From positions 31,512 through 95,511 of IMG/VR virus record IMGVR_UViG_3300035204_001027: 64,000 nucleotides of DNA; one strand, written 5' to 3'. The translations under genes were made by a program, and so were the position numbers. This document shows, piece by piece, positions 11,540-21,023 of the stretch. The notes beneath the pieces are model-generated. The model was not told the DNA's origin, made no database searches, and saw only the letters and a list, made by a program, of their open reading frames with translations. Source of the stretch: a virus. The number at the start of each line of letters is the position of its first letter. The first letter of the stretch is position 1.

Positions 11540-11753
11540 ATTCGTCAAAAAAGATCCAAATCATGGATGTTTATGGAAAAAGATCAAAAATTGGTGGTGT
11601 TCGGCGGGATTATGTAATTTAAATAAGTGCAAAAGAAAGATACATAAGAAAGCAAACATACCTAATAATTGTAAGAATCCTAAATGTGTTTGTAAGGGGG
11701 ATGATGATGATGCTATAAGACAATTTGAAAAAAGATTTTTAGATAAGTCTTAA
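11511..11753 (+). CDS. Lys/Cys-rich hypothetical protein (80 aa)
   Basis: An 80-residue protein rich in Lys and with seven Cys in CxW/CxC-like arrangements, then an acidic cluster (GDDDD) and a helical tail. It may bind metal. It overlaps the HIT-like gene by 29 nt and converges on a minus-strand gene with a 4-nt overlap. No family recognised. Confidence 0.6.
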   Translation: MGTWSSGIGKFVKKDPNHGCLWKKIKNWWCSAGLCNLNKCKRKIHKKANIPNNCKNPKCVCKGDDDDAIRQFEKRFLDKS

Positions 11754-11944
11754 TTTTTAATTTTTTGTATATCGTTGTACGCTTTATGCGCGGTTTGGTT
11801 AATAGCTACAGCCAATTCCCATTCGTGGTCTTTTCCGTAATCCATCTGACGGTGTGCTATAAATTTTAAAGATAGATCTCCTATATTCTTAAGCTTTTTT
11901 TCTAGTTCTTCTAGCTGATTTTTTAGCTCTTGTTTTGCTTTCAT
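11750..11944 (-). CDS. Small helical protein (64 aa)
   Basis: A 64-residue protein on the minus strand with an N-terminal Leu/Glu/Lys heptad region. A strong AAAGGAGAT ribosome-binding site precedes its ATG, inside the 3' end of the metallopeptidase gene, which it overlaps by 56 nt. Probably co-expressed with that gene. Function unknown. Confidence 0.65.
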   Translation of the reverse strand: MKAKQELKNQLEELEKKLKNIGDLSLKFIAHRQMDYGKDHEWELAVAINQTAHKAYNDIQKIKN

Positions 11945-12317
11945 TTTTATCTCCTTTAGGTTTCTCTAATAGCCCCGACTTGTGAGCATCTCCTTGTTTG
12001 TACTTTCTTCTTTCTAGTTTGCGCCATTTACAATAGCTATATAAAAATCTACTGAGAGTATCTCCAAATTTTTTAATTTGGGCCTCTGAGGCGTTCCAGA
12101 AAAAAGCGTGAGCAACTTCGTGTATTGACGTATTTAATTCTGATTGCTTCGTGAGATATGGGTTTATATATATTTTGGGGCTTTCTGATTCTGGATCTTG
12201 ACATGTACCATCCGCTTCTCCATAATGATGGGAATTGGGTTTCTTAAAGATAATTTCGTATTCTCGGCCTTCAAAATTTTTAAAGGTGAACTTACGTCTT
12301 TTCTTTCGTCTCGCCAT
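11889..12317 (-). CDS. HEXXH metallopeptidase-like protein
   Basis: A 142-residue minus-strand protein. HEVAH at residues 66-70, inside SELNTSIHEVAHAFFW, is a zinc-metallopeptidase HEXXH motif and recalls SprT/ImmA-like domains. N- and C-termini are very basic (KKRRK; KKSARRTRKK), suggesting nucleic-acid proximity. With the 64-residue gene it forms the only minus-strand unit of the window. The substrate is unknown; a DNA-protein crosslink protease or repressor-cleaving role would be a guess. Confidence 0.75.
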   Translation of the reverse strand: MARRKKRRKFTFKNFEGREYEIIFKKPNSHHYGEADGTCQDPESESPKIYINPYLTKQSELNTSIHEVAHAFFWNASEAQIKKFGDTLSRFLYSYCKWRKLERRKYKQGDAHKSGLLEKPKGDKNESKTRAKKSARRTRKKA

Positions 12318-12547
12318 TTTTTAAAAAAGTATCATTGTTAATGCATATAGTGAGTGGGTCCGTTCCCAACCCCTAAAGTCAGATAGGCCCATCCTTTGCC
12401 ACTAATTGACTATTATATAATCCTTTCGTAACCCTTTCAGCTTTGGCCTCCGGGACGCGATCTGTCTATTCTATTTTACACTGTTGTCTTTAAATATAAG
12501 TATAATTTTATTTTTATTTTGACAAGAATAAGCAGTATAATTAGTGT
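12318..12547. other. Divergent intergenic region
   Basis: A 230-bp spacer between the minus-strand pair and the sigma-factor unit. It should carry promoters in both directions. On the + side TATAAT (12536-12541) lies 6 nt before the ATG at 12548; a TTGACA at 12519 is only 11 bp upstream of it and cannot be a standard -35 partner. Nothing else recognisable. Confidence 0.5.
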
Positions 12548-12976
12548 ATGAGAGTTTATTGCCAAAAATGCGGCCAGCCAACCGAGTATTCTATACAAGG
12601 TGGAAAACCGAAGTTTTGTTCTCACTGCGGGCAATCATATGGAGTCTCAGAATATCATCTAGATGCCACTAAAGGGAGCAAATCTGCTTCTAAGAGTGCC
12701 CCTGAAGAACATAAGCCTATTATACAGCTGGAGGAGGAATTTCCTGATGATGCTGTGTATGTTCCTGATATTTCTAAATTACAAATAGATATCGACACCA
12801 CTCACGAACGACCCCCTCAAATGACGATAGGTGATTTGGCTGGTTCGAAGATTGATGGCGTTAAAGATGAACCCAGACTAGGGACCCCAGAAAGCAATAT
12901 GAGCAGCGAAGAATTTTTGCAAAGCTTCCAAAAAGAAGCTGGTTCATTGAGGCCGAAGGGATCTGATAATGGCTAA
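12548..12976 (+). CDS. Zinc-ribbon protein (142 aa)
   Basis: A 142-residue protein with an N-terminal zinc ribbon, CQKCG near residue 5 and CSHCG near residue 25, followed by a long acidic, Ser/Pro-rich, probably disordered region. TATAAT 6 nt before the ATG predicts a leaderless message. It overlaps the sigma-like gene by 8 nt; co-expression hints at a transcription-related role, for example a co-activator, which is inference. Confidence 0.7.
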   Translation: MRVYCQKCGQPTEYSIQGGKPKFCSHCGQSYGVSEYHLDATKGSKSASKSAPEEHKPIIQLEEEFPDDAVYVPDISKLQIDIDTTHERPPQMTIGDLAGSKIDGVKDEPRLGTPESNMSSEEFLQSFQKEAGSLRPKGSDNG

Positions 12977-13658
12977 AAAGAAAGCGCCGAAATACGAAGA
13001 GTACAGCGCTGTTATCGATACTGAGATAGCGAAGCGTCGAAGTAAGTGGAATCTCACTGCGTTAGCGTGGATGGACTTTGATGATGTTTCTCAGATCATT
13101 CGAATACATATCCATAAGAAATGGACGTTATACGATTCTTCCAAGCCTATTCTCCCGTGGATCAATCGTATAATCTCCAATCAATTAAAAAATTTAATTA
13201 GAAATCATTACGGTAACTTTTCTAGGCCATGCTTAAAATGTGCAGCGGCCGAGGCAGAAGATTTATGTAATATATACGTTAAACAATGTTCTACATGTCC
13301 ACTTTACGCCCATTGGGAAAAATTTAAGAAACGTGCGCACGACACCAAACTAGCTTTACCTTTAGAAAATCACGTGAAAGAAGTATCGAGCCAATTCGAA
13401 GATTCAATAGATATTGAGATGACTGCGGAATACATGCATAAACAGATGGAGAAAATTTTGAAGCCTACAGAATGGAAAATATATGAGGCCTTGTACATTA
13501 AGGGTATAGATGAAAAAAAATTATCAGAGACAATGGGATATTCTAGTTCTGAAAAAAATAGGGGTCCCGGATATAAGCATATAAAAAATATTAAAAAAAC
13601 TATCATTACAAAAGTCAAAAAGATGTTGGCTAGTGGCGAGATAGACATTTATGGTTAA
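12969..13658 (+). CDS. Sigma-factor-like protein (candidate late sigma)
   Basis: A 229-residue protein. Residues 35-85 (DFDDVSQIIRIHIHKKW, YDSSKPILPWINRIISNQLKNLIR) match the pattern of sigma-70 region 2, and residues 165-220 look like a region-4 HTH. Between them sit five cysteines (88, 91, 100, 107, 110), a possible zinc knuckle. The overall design recalls T4 gp55-type phage sigma factors. It overlaps both neighbours (8 nt each), and it precedes the packaging and virion genes, as expected of a late-gene regulator. Confidence 0.7.
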   Translation: MAKKKAPKYEEYSAVIDTEIAKRRSKWNLTALAWMDFDDVSQIIRIHIHKKWTLYDSSKPILPWINRIISNQLKNLIRNHYGNFSRPCLKCAAAEAEDLCNIYVKQCSTCPLYAHWEKFKKRAHDTKLALPLENHVKEVSSQFEDSIDIEMTAEYMHKQMEKILKPTEWKIYEALYIKGIDEKKLSETMGYSSSEKNRGPGYKHIKNIKKTIITKVKKMLASGEIDIYG

Positions 13659-14733
13659 TCATATGAAATTATCAGACGAACAATGTGAAAAAATTCTGAA
13701 TGCGTGGAATAAAAACCCACAGGACCCACCAGCTTTATTAAAGTTGATTAGGCTTGCTTTTCCTGATAAAGATGTTGACGGAAGAAGTAAGGAGGGGAGA
13801 GCAGTTAAGGAATTCTTAGCTTTAAACGACCTTAAGGCGCGTGCCGCGCACGAATATAAGCCTAAAGAAAAAATTGAGTTAACCGAGGAACAAAAAGAAT
13901 TTGTAAAAAACAATGTCTCAATGATGAATTGCGTAGAAATGGCTAGAGTGGTTTTTAAAAATGAAGAACTCGGTAATCTACATCAAGAAACCAGAACAGT
14001 TAATGAATACGCTGATACATTAGGTGGTGTGGAAATTCGATCTTCTCGAGAAGAGAGTGGCGTAGAAGAGTTCAAGCCGATTAGAACTTTTTACGCTATG
14101 TTGAATAAAATTAATAAATATGTCTATGAGGGTATAGATAAAGAGAAAATTACCAATCAACAGAAACGAGAAATAGAAGCTACTATAAAATATGTAAATA
14201 CTTATAGGTTTGGTCACCAGATGAATAGATACAATAATGTTACTGATAGAGATTTATTTGAAAGTAGTTTTGTTAGATATACGTATAATAAAGCTGATTT
14301 AACACAAGAGGAAGTTGACCAATTTATTGTTCTCTCTGCGGAGGTAGTTATAGCCTCAAACATTCAGGCTAGAGTAGCTCATCTTTCTAGACTATTAGAC
14401 GATGTTGCTGAAGATACGGAGGGCCGAAGAATTTCCATGGCTCTAGTAGATGCTATAAATACTGCTCAAACAGAATATAATCAATCAGTTGCTCGTCAAC
14501 AAAAATTACTGAGTGATTTAAAAGAAAAACGCAGCGATAGGCTCAAAAACCAAATAAGAGATAATGCCAGTATCTTAAATTTAGTTGAAATGTGGAAAAA
14601 TGAAGAATCTAGGCAGAAGATGATAAAACTCGCCCAACTGCGAAAAAAATCATTAAAAGAAGAAAAAGATAATCTAGAAAATATGGACGAAATGAAAGCT
14701 CGGATCATGGGATTATCGGAGGACGAAATATGA
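13651..14733 (+). CDS. Helical protein, possible small terminase
   Basis: A 360-residue helical protein; ATG at 13651 or, equally likely, at 13663 (MKLSDEQ). The N-terminal third contains two related segments with RxxEGRAVKEFLA and ETRTVNEYADTL, which could be duplicated DNA-binding helices; the C-terminal 100 residues are predicted coiled coil. Its position two genes before terL in a tightly overlapping run (13651-17503) makes a small-terminase role plausible, but I see no diagnostic motif. Confidence 0.45.
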   Translation: MVNHMKLSDEQCEKILNAWNKNPQDPPALLKLIRLAFPDKDVDGRSKEGRAVKEFLALNDLKARAAHEYKPKEKIELTEEQKEFVKNNVSMMNCVEMARVVFKNEELGNLHQETRTVNEYADTLGGVEIRSSREESGVEEFKPIRTFYAMLNKINKYVYEGIDKEKITNQQKREIEATIKYVNTYRFGHQMNRYNNVTDRDLFESSFVRYTYNKADLTQEEVDQFIVLSAEVVIASNIQARVAHLSRLLDDVAEDTEGRRISMALVDAINTAQTEYNQSVARQQKLLSDLKEKRSDRLKNQIRDNASILNLVEMWKNEESRQKMIKLAQLRKKSLKEEKDNLENMDEMKARIMGLSEDEI

Positions 14734-15674
14734 GTAAGCCAGCAAAATGCAAAGCGTGCGAAAAAGAGTTTGAATCGGAGGGCTCTTTACATAAACATCT
14801 TAAAGTCCACAAGCTAAGAATGGCTGCGTATTATCAGGAATATTACCCACGTCATGATAAGTATGATGGTAAAATAATTAAATTCAAGTCTAAACGTTAT
14901 TATTTTGAAACAGATTTTAACTCTAGACGAAATTTAAAACTATGGCTAACCAAGCAACCAGAAGATATAGCTAAGGCTTATTGTAAGGACAAACTGTTAG
15001 AACGTATCGAGTTAAAGAATATTGAGTATACCCCTACAGAAGTAGAGTTAAGGAGCCTAATGTCTCCCCCTATTACTTACCTGCATAAATTGTTTGGTAA
15101 TTACTATAATTTTTGTGAAAAGGAACTAGGGCTTAAAAATAAGTATAAAATTTTCCCCAAACATATATATTCGGAAGAGCCCTTAGGTAAAGGAGAGAAG
15201 ATATTTGTAGATACCAGAGAGCAAAAACCATTAAGGTTCGATTTACCCATAGAAGTTAAAACTTTAAATTTTGGAGATTATGCATTTAGCAATGAGGAGA
15301 ACTCTTGTAATACTTATATAGAGAGAAAATCTATAGGCGACTTCGTAGGAACGTTGAGTGGGGGATACGAAAGATTTGAAAAAGAAATTATAAGATCTGT
15401 AGAAAATAAGGCTTATTTAATAATTCTAGTAGAAGATGGTTTAGATAATTGTAAATCTTTCAATTACTTACCTCACGTATCTAAAAAAATCCGTGCCACT
15501 CCTGAATTTGTATTTCATAACGTTAGATCCCTCATTCAAAAATATCCAACTATACAGTTTCTATTCGTTAACGGTAGGAAAGAGGCTACTAGAGTAGTAC
15601 AGCGTATTTTTACATGTAAATGTTTTCATCAAAAAATAGACCTTCAATTAGCATATGATGCTAAAATATTATAA
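14730..15674 (+). CDS. C2H2 zinc finger-ERCC4 nuclease
   Basis: A 314-residue protein. Residues 7-27 form a classical C2H2 finger (Cys7, Cys10, His23, His27). Residues 157-225 match an ERCC4/XPF nuclease: VDTREQKPL (Asp161), NFGDYAF (GDY 182-184) and IERKS (ERK 198-200), followed by DFVGTLSGGYERFEKE. ERCC4 domains cleave branched DNA. Placement between the putative small terminase and TerL with overlapping codons suggests removal of branches before packaging, a role analogous to T4 endonuclease VII; this is inference. Confidence 0.88.
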   Translation: MSKPAKCKACEKEFESEGSLHKHLKVHKLRMAAYYQEYYPRHDKYDGKIIKFKSKRYYFETDFNSRRNLKLWLTKQPEDIAKAYCKDKLLERIELKNIEYTPTEVELRSLMSPPITYLHKLFGNYYNFCEKELGLKNKYKIFPKHIYSEEPLGKGEKIFVDTREQKPLRFDLPIEVKTLNFGDYAFSNEENSCNTYIERKSIGDFVGTLSGGYERFEKEIIRSVENKAYLIILVEDGLDNCKSFNYLPHVSKKIRATPEFVFHNVRSLIQKYPTIQFLFVNGRKEATRVVQRIFTCKCFHQKIDLQLAYDAKIL

Positions 15675-17503
15675 TGTGGTACGCCGAAGAAACAGAAAAA
15701 TCAAAAAATGCTATTGATTTTAACGAAGAGCTTCTAAAAATCGAAGGCGAGCTAAGCACTAAGGAGGCCAAAATATCGCTCGCTAAATTTCTTCATCATA
15801 ATTTAGGATTTACTACTGAATTAATTTCTGGTATAAAATTAGCGCCTTTCCAAGAAATAACCTTGAGGGGCATGATGGAAAATAACTTCGCTATGTGCGT
15901 ATGGGGACGCGGCTGCGGAAAAACTTTCATAGCAAGTGTTTTTTGTTTCTTGTATTGTATATTTAATCCCGGAGCTAAAATAATGTTAGCTGGACCAACT
16001 TTCCGTACTGCTAGATTTATATTTAATAATTTAGAAAAACTGGTCGAATCAAAGGGCGCAGAACTTTTAATGCAATGTTTTGGTGCGAAATCAAAACGAA
16101 ACGATCAATATGAGTGGAAAATCAACGACGGGACTATAACAGCTATACCCCTTAGTGGTGAAAAAATTCGTGGTTTTCGCGCTAACGTTTTACTACTTGA
16201 TGAGTATCTATTATTACCAGAAGAAACTATTAAAACCGTTCTTATGCCATTCTTGGTTGCTCCGCAAAACATGAAAGAACGCATAGAAATTAGAGAAATA
16301 GAAGATAAGCTTATTGCTAATGGAGAAATGAAAGAGAAAGATCGGATGGTCTTTGAAAATGATAGTAAAATGATAGCGCTTTCTTCGGCTTCTTACACTT
16401 TTGAGAATTTATACAAAACATATTGTGATTGGAAGGAGAAAATATACAACCCATCTGAAAATGATTCTGGTTCATATTTTATATCTCAATTAGGATACGA
16501 AGCTTTACCGGAGCACATGATAGATACCACCATTATTGACGAAGCTCAAAGCGGCGGTCAAAGTCACTCTAGTTTTCAACGAGAATATTGTGCTCAATTT
16601 ACAGACGGTTCTGATTCTTATTTTAGCGCAAAAAAAATGCACGAGTGCACTATTCCCGATGGACAAGATCCCACGACCTTAATAAAAGGAAAACAAGGAG
16701 AAAAATACATTTTAGCTATTGACCCCAGCTTCTCAAATAGTCCAACTTCAGATTATTTCGCAATGACGGTTTTGTCTATAGACGAAGAGAGTAAAGAAGG
16801 CACCCTCGTCCACTCTTATGCTGTTGCTGGTGGTAATTTAAAAGACCACATGAAATATATGCATTATGTAATAACTAATTTTAATATTGAGTTAATATGC
16901 ATTGATAATGCGGGTTATCAGTTTATTGATAGTTGTAATGAAACGAAATGGTTTCAGAATGACAGAATTAATTTACAATATATAGATTTTAATAGTGCGA
17001 AAGAAGGGGATGAATATGAAAAAGAAATTAGAAAATTTAAGAGATATTATGACAAACAAAAAGGAGCGATAGTCTTCAAACAAACTTTTACCTCTGATTT
17101 TATAAGAAAAGCTAACGAACATTTACAAGCATGTGTGGATCATAAGAGGATTTGGTTCGCTTCTAGGTGCTCCGCTAATGGTGCATCCTTTGATAAAACA
17201 GTTACTCAAAAAATACCGTTGTCCTATACTGGGCAAGAGACTCTTTTAGATTTAATCGAAGAGCAGGATAGCTTAGTATATCAGACCAAGAAGCAATGCG
17301 CTCTGGTTGAGGTTACAACGACCGCAAGAGGCACGCAGACGTTTGACCTTCCTTTGCACTTAAGACGCTCCACAAGCGCAAATAGGGCCCGTAAAGACAA
17401 CTATACGACCCTTATGTTATGCAACTGGGCCTTGAAGTGCTACTTCGATGCCAAATCAATTAAAGACGAAGGAAATCTTACATTTACGCCAAGAATGATT
17501 TGA
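15674..17503 (+). CDS. terL: Terminase large subunit
   Basis: A 609-residue packaging motor. ATPase: Walker A GRGCGKT at residues 78-84 and Walker B VLLLDE at 172-177. RNase-H-like nuclease: Asp350 in LAIDPSF and Asp411 in ICIDNAG are candidate metal ligands. The last base of the upstream stop is shared with its ATG. No intein or frameshift is seen. Followed by a GTGTAA-containing leader and a fibre gene rather than by portal. Confidence 0.95.
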   Translation: MWYAEETEKSKNAIDFNEELLKIEGELSTKEAKISLAKFLHHNLGFTTELISGIKLAPFQEITLRGMMENNFAMCVWGRGCGKTFIASVFCFLYCIFNPGAKIMLAGPTFRTARFIFNNLEKLVESKGAELLMQCFGAKSKRNDQYEWKINDGTITAIPLSGEKIRGFRANVLLLDEYLLLPEETIKTVLMPFLVAPQNMKERIEIREIEDKLIANGEMKEKDRMVFENDSKMIALSSASYTFENLYKTYCDWKEKIYNPSENDSGSYFISQLGYEALPEHMIDTTIIDEAQSGGQSHSSFQREYCAQFTDGSDSYFSAKKMHECTIPDGQDPTTLIKGKQGEKYILAIDPSFSNSPTSDYFAMTVLSIDEESKEGTLVHSYAVAGGNLKDHMKYMHYVITNFNIELICIDNAGYQFIDSCNETKWFQNDRINLQYIDFNSAKEGDEYEKEIRKFKRYYDKQKGAIVFKQTFTSDFIRKANEHLQACVDHKRIWFASRCSANGASFDKTVTQKIPLSYTGQETLLDLIEEQDSLVYQTKKQCALVEVTTTARGTQTFDLPLHLRRSTSANRARKDNYTTLMLCNWALKCYFDAKSIKDEGNLTFTPRMI

Positions 17504-17548
17504 TAATTAGTGTAATAATCGTTAACGATCATCGTTTAGGAGTAAGGA

Positions 17549-18799
17549 ATGTCTCAGAATTTAATAAGAATAAAACAGTTAGATCAAGACGAGCTAACTA
17601 ATTTTGTTTTAGAAACAGCACCTCAGGGACCCACTGGTGCTACAGGAGGCATAGGCTCTACTGGTTCTACTGGTGACGTTGGCGCTCAAGGCACGCAAGG
17701 TGTCACTGGACCAGCTGGTCCTACTGGCGTTGGTGGTCCAACTGGACCTACTGGGGTAAAGGGCGATACTCAATATGGAGGACCTACTGGACCCGTTGGT
17801 ATACAAGGACCCACTGGGCCAGCAGGACAATTTGGAGGCCCCACTGGACCCCAAGGAATCACTGGCCCCCAAGGATTGACGGGACCTACTGGGGCAGAAA
17901 TTCCCGGACCTACTGGAGAAGTCGGTGCACAAGGCATACAAGGTATACAGGGGCCCACAGGAAATTTAGGGCCTACTGGTTTTACTGGAGCAGTAGGGCA
18001 ACCCGGAGACAGGTACAGAACAACCTCCTATACTACTTTAACAATTCCTTATAACCCTACTCAAGTTCAAATAACTATAGAAGAAAATCTAGCTTTCACC
18101 GCTGGGCAAGAAATAATCATTGCTTTTGATAGCTCAAGGAACTTTACAGCAACTGTTGATTCCTACAATAAAGGCACAGGCATCATGCTTGCTACCTCTA
18201 TATTTTCTAATGGATCAGGGCAATTTTCGTACTGGACAGTAAATTTATCCAAAGCTCAAGGAAGGCAGGGAGAAATAGGACCCACCGGAAATCAGGGAGA
18301 TGTAGGAGGTATAACATATAATATAGGTATAGATAATGCTTTGGGTTATACTTTTGAAGGCTTCGTTGGTACTGATCCCGAACTAACAGTTGTTAAGGGG
18401 ATGACGTATATTTTTAATTTTATTGACCCCACAAATGCAATAACGCACCCGATGTTCATAAAAGACTTAAGCGGAAATTCTTTACAATCTACTGATGGTG
18501 TTTTAAATAATGGATCTTCAAATATAACTTTTAAAGTTCCTTTTAATGCTTCTGATAATTTGCAGTACGTTTGTAGCTCGTTTCCAGAATTTGTGGGATC
18601 AATTAGAGTATCTGACGTAGCCGGACCGCAAGGGCCGACGGGCGCAACAGGAGCAGTTGGAGCAACTGGGCCAGCTTGGGGGGCAACGGGAGCAACAGGC
18701 TCAACAGGATTACAAGGAATCACGGGCCCCACGGGTCCATCGCGTGTAATTAATACAGGAAAATTATTAGAATTAACTATGGTTTTCGGCTCAGAATAA
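17549..18799 (+). CDS. Collagen-like fibre with degenerate cupredoxin-like domain
   Basis: A 416-residue fibre. Residues about 27-150 are Gly-X-Y repeats dominated by GPT, then a short beta module, then more GPT/GAT repeats at the C-terminus. Around residues 250-350 a beta domain resembles the cupredoxin-like domain of the gene at 60803 (THPMFIKD ... [13 protein letters not shown]); the Cys is kept but the His and Met copper ligands are replaced. GTGTAA at 17510-17515 and a TAGGAG ribosome-binding site precede the ATG. Expected to be a trimeric virion fibre. Confidence 0.85.
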   Translation: MSQNLIRIKQLDQDELTNFVLETAPQGPTGATGGIGSTGSTGDVGAQGTQGVTGPAGPTGVGGPTGPTGVKGDTQYGGPTGPVGIQGPTGPAGQFGGPTGPQGITGPQGLTGPTGAEIPGPTGEVGAQGIQGIQGPTGNLGPTGFTGAVGQPGDRYRTTSYTTLTIPYNPTQVQITIEENLAFTAGQEIIIAFDSSRNFTATVDSYNKGTGIMLATSIFSNGSGQFSYWTVNLSKAQGRQGEIGPTGNQGDVGGITYNIGIDNALGYTFEGFVGTDPELTVVKGMTYIFNFIDPTNAITHPMFIKDLSGNSLQSTDGVLNNGSSNITFKVPFNASDNLQYVCSSFPEFVGSIRVSDVAGPQGPTGATGAVGATGPAWGATGATGSTGLQGITGPTGPSRVINTGKLLELTMVFGSE

Positions 18800-18811
18800 G
18801 GGAAAAGAAAA

Positions 18812-19147
18812 ATGGTAACAGGAACATATATAGGAACAGGGGATTACACAACGCTTGTCCAAGCATTGGGAGTAAAACATATAGTTATGGGAATTACTTT
18901 CTGCAATTCTAACGAGAGTTCGGGAGAATTTGTGGATCTTCATGCGGTAACCAGTGGCGATTCGGCTGGTGGGCACAATCTTTTATTTAAAAACTTATTT
19001 CTACCTCCCGAAGAAACTTATAACATGCATCAACGTATTGTGCTAGGAAATGAAGAGAAAATTGTAGCTAAGACATTGGGTACGGTTCATAGCAACAATA
19101 TTATAAATGCAGTAACAACTTATACAAAATTAGATGGATTAGGATAA
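18812..19147 (+). CDS. Small beta-rich virion protein (111 aa)
   Basis: A 111-residue protein: VMGITFCNSNESS, VDLHAV, KNLFLPPEETY, then LGNEEKIVAK. The pattern resembles small phage beta-sandwich proteins that sit next to fibres and predicts a trimeric jelly-roll-like cap. It lies between two collagen-like fibre genes with 12- and 3-nt gaps, so it is probably a fibre tip or spacer subunit. Confidence 0.65.
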   Translation: MVTGTYIGTGDYTTLVQALGVKHIVMGITFCNSNESSGEFVDLHAVTSGDSAGGHNLLFKNLFLPPEETYNMHQRIVLGNEEKIVAKTLGTVHSNNIINAVTTYTKLDGLG

Positions 19148-19150
19148 ATT

Positions 19151-20632
19151 ATGTCACATTTTATAAAACAAGGATATATCGGACCAACTGGAGCAACAGG
19201 AGCTATCGGGCCCACAGGCCCCGGGGCAGGGCCCACCGGACCACAAGGTATTCAAGGCATAACAGGAGAAGTGGGCCCACAGGGTACGGGCCCAACAGGG
19301 CCAGCTGGACCAATGGGACCAACAGGCGTCGGGGGTCCTACCGGGCCGCAGTCTACCGTAGCGGGACCAACAGGAATTCAAGGCATAATCGGGCCTACTG
19401 GAGATAGGTGGACAACCGCATATTCTAGTTCAATCACGGTCCCAGTTCCTAACCAAGTAATGCCATCTCTTAATATTGGGGGCGGGTTTGCTTATTCTAA
19501 AGAGCAAAAAATAATTATAGCAAATACAAATACTTCGACTTTAAATCTTGTTAATTTTATTAAAGGGTATGTAAATGCTTATGTAGGAGGTAATCTTACT
19601 GTAAGGGCTAGCGATGTGGCTGCGGAAATAGATGGAGTAACAGGAGCTACGGGATCAGACTGGTCTATTACATTAGACGGAGCAATAGCGAAGCAGGGAG
19701 AAACAGGACCGATTGGCGTAACGGGAGCGGCAGGACCCACTGGCCCACAAGGAGTAGCGGGAGCAACTGGCTCAATTGGTGCAACAGGAGCAGCTTCGAC
19801 AGTTATTGGTCCGACGGGTGCAGCAGGAGACAAATATAAAGGTACCTCAACCACTTCTTCTTATATTCCTCAAGTGAATAGCTCTGTAACAATTACCCTT
19901 GTAGAGGGAGACTTGGCGTATACATTGGGTCAAAAGGTGATTGTAGAAGCTGATTCTAGTAATCGTCTCACCGGGGAAATAACTACCATAGCAAATAGTA
20001 ATAAAGATTTAACTATTAAATGTTTAACTCGTCGTATAAATGGGGTAGATGGATCTACTCAAGCTGGCTCTTCACATTCTAGTTGGAATATTAATCTTGA
20101 TGGCGCAGTAGGAAAAGAGGGTCCCGTTGGCGCTGTGGGAGCAACTGGAGCAACTGGAACGCCGGGAGATTTATACGCCACACAAATAAACGCTGCTTCG
20201 ACCACCGCATTTCCCATCCCTTTGCCGGGAGCAACGGGATCAGCAGTAAATCAACAATTTACAATATCAACTAATTTAGCTTACACAATCGGTCAAAAGG
20301 TAATTGTAGCTCATGACGCAACCAATTGGTTCAAGGGGCCAGTGCTTGCATACAATTCTTCTACAGGAACAATGGCTGTTGAGGTTAAAGAATCAGCGAG
20401 AACTTATCCTTACGATTCTTGGAATGATCATAAAGTCAACCTCGATGGAGCGGTTGGTCAGCAAGGCATTCAGGGGGTTACTGGGCCAACTGGCTTAATA
20501 GGAGCAACCGGCGATATTGGACCCACTGGAGCAGCATCTATTGTTCCCGGACCGACAGGAAGCGTGGGTGCTACCGGGAATACTGGGGCTCAAGGAATTG
20601 CTGATGTAATATACGTTCAATTATTTAGTTAA
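19151..20632 (+). CDS. Collagen-like fibre protein (493 aa)
   Basis: A 493-residue fibre of Gly-X-Y blocks (mainly GPT, GAT, GPQ) alternating with three related 60-90-residue beta modules that start after G-D-[RKL]-[WY] and contain LAYTxGQKVIV(A/E). The alternation of stalk and globular knots is typical of long phage fibres. The module pattern LAYT-GQ-VIVA is shared with the fibres at 35951 and 45391, showing a common building block. Confidence 0.85.
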   Translation: MSHFIKQGYIGPTGATGAIGPTGPGAGPTGPQGIQGITGEVGPQGTGPTGPAGPMGPTGVGGPTGPQSTVAGPTGIQGIIGPTGDRWTTAYSSSITVPVPNQVMPSLNIGGGFAYSKEQKIIIANTNTSTLNLVNFIKGYVNAYVGGNLTVRASDVAAEIDGVTGATGSDWSITLDGAIAKQGETGPIGVTGAAGPTGPQGVAGATGSIGATGAASTVIGPTGAAGDKYKGTSTTSSYIPQVNSSVTITLVEGDLAYTLGQKVIVEADSSNRLTGEITTIANSNKDLTIKCLTRRINGVDGSTQAGSSHSSWNINLDGAVGKEGPVGAVGATGATGTPGDLYATQINAASTTAFPIPLPGATGSAVNQQFTISTNLAYTIGQKVIVAHDATNWFKGPVLAYNSSTGTMAVEVKESARTYPYDSWNDHKVNLDGAVGQQGIQGVTGPTGLIGATGDIGPTGAASIVPGPTGSVGATGNTGAQGIADVIYVQLFS

Positions 20633-20643
20633 AAAGGAAAAAA

Positions 20644-21000
20644 ATGGCAGCATATACAAAACATAAATTAACAGGATCTACATACGGAAAGGGAATCAAT
20701 GTATCTAGCATTTCCTCCGCTAGCCCCAACTTAATCCATACAGCTATATCTGGTACTACGGATTTTGATGAACTATGGCTATGGGGGTATAATGACCACA
20801 CAGATACGCAGCCCGTAAATTTGACTTTGGAATTTGGAAGTACAAATCCCACCAAAATTGCAATGGCTATTACTAAGAGGTCTGGATTATATCTAGTGTG
20901 TCCGGGTTTACCGGTTCAATTTGGGTTGAATGTAAATGCGTACGCTGATCTAGCTAACAAGGTCACTCTTTATGGTTACGTAAACCGCATTTCTCATTAA
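20644..21000 (+). CDS. ELWLWGYN-domain protein (118 aa)
   Basis: A 118-residue single-domain protein: FDELWLWGYNDHTD, then VNLTLEFG, SGLYLVCPG and a closing VTLYGYVNRI. The same domain occurs as part of the RCC1 fibres at 42021 (once) and 47221 (twice). Here it is free-standing, directly upstream of the 2198-residue RCC1 giant. Probably a beta-sandwich attachment or oligomerisation module. Confidence 0.7.
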   Translation: MAAYTKHKLTGSTYGKGINVSSISSASPNLIHTAISGTTDFDELWLWGYNDHTDTQPVNLTLEFGSTNPTKIAMAITKRSGLYLVCPGLPVQFGLNVNAYADLANKVTLYGYVNRISH

Positions 21001-21023
21001 CTAAAAAATAAGACAACTAGTTT

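Noticed and set aside
12519-12541. TTGACA + TATAAT as a standard promoter for the zinc-ribbon gene
   Set aside because: Spacing is only 11 bp; at most the TATAAT element is used.
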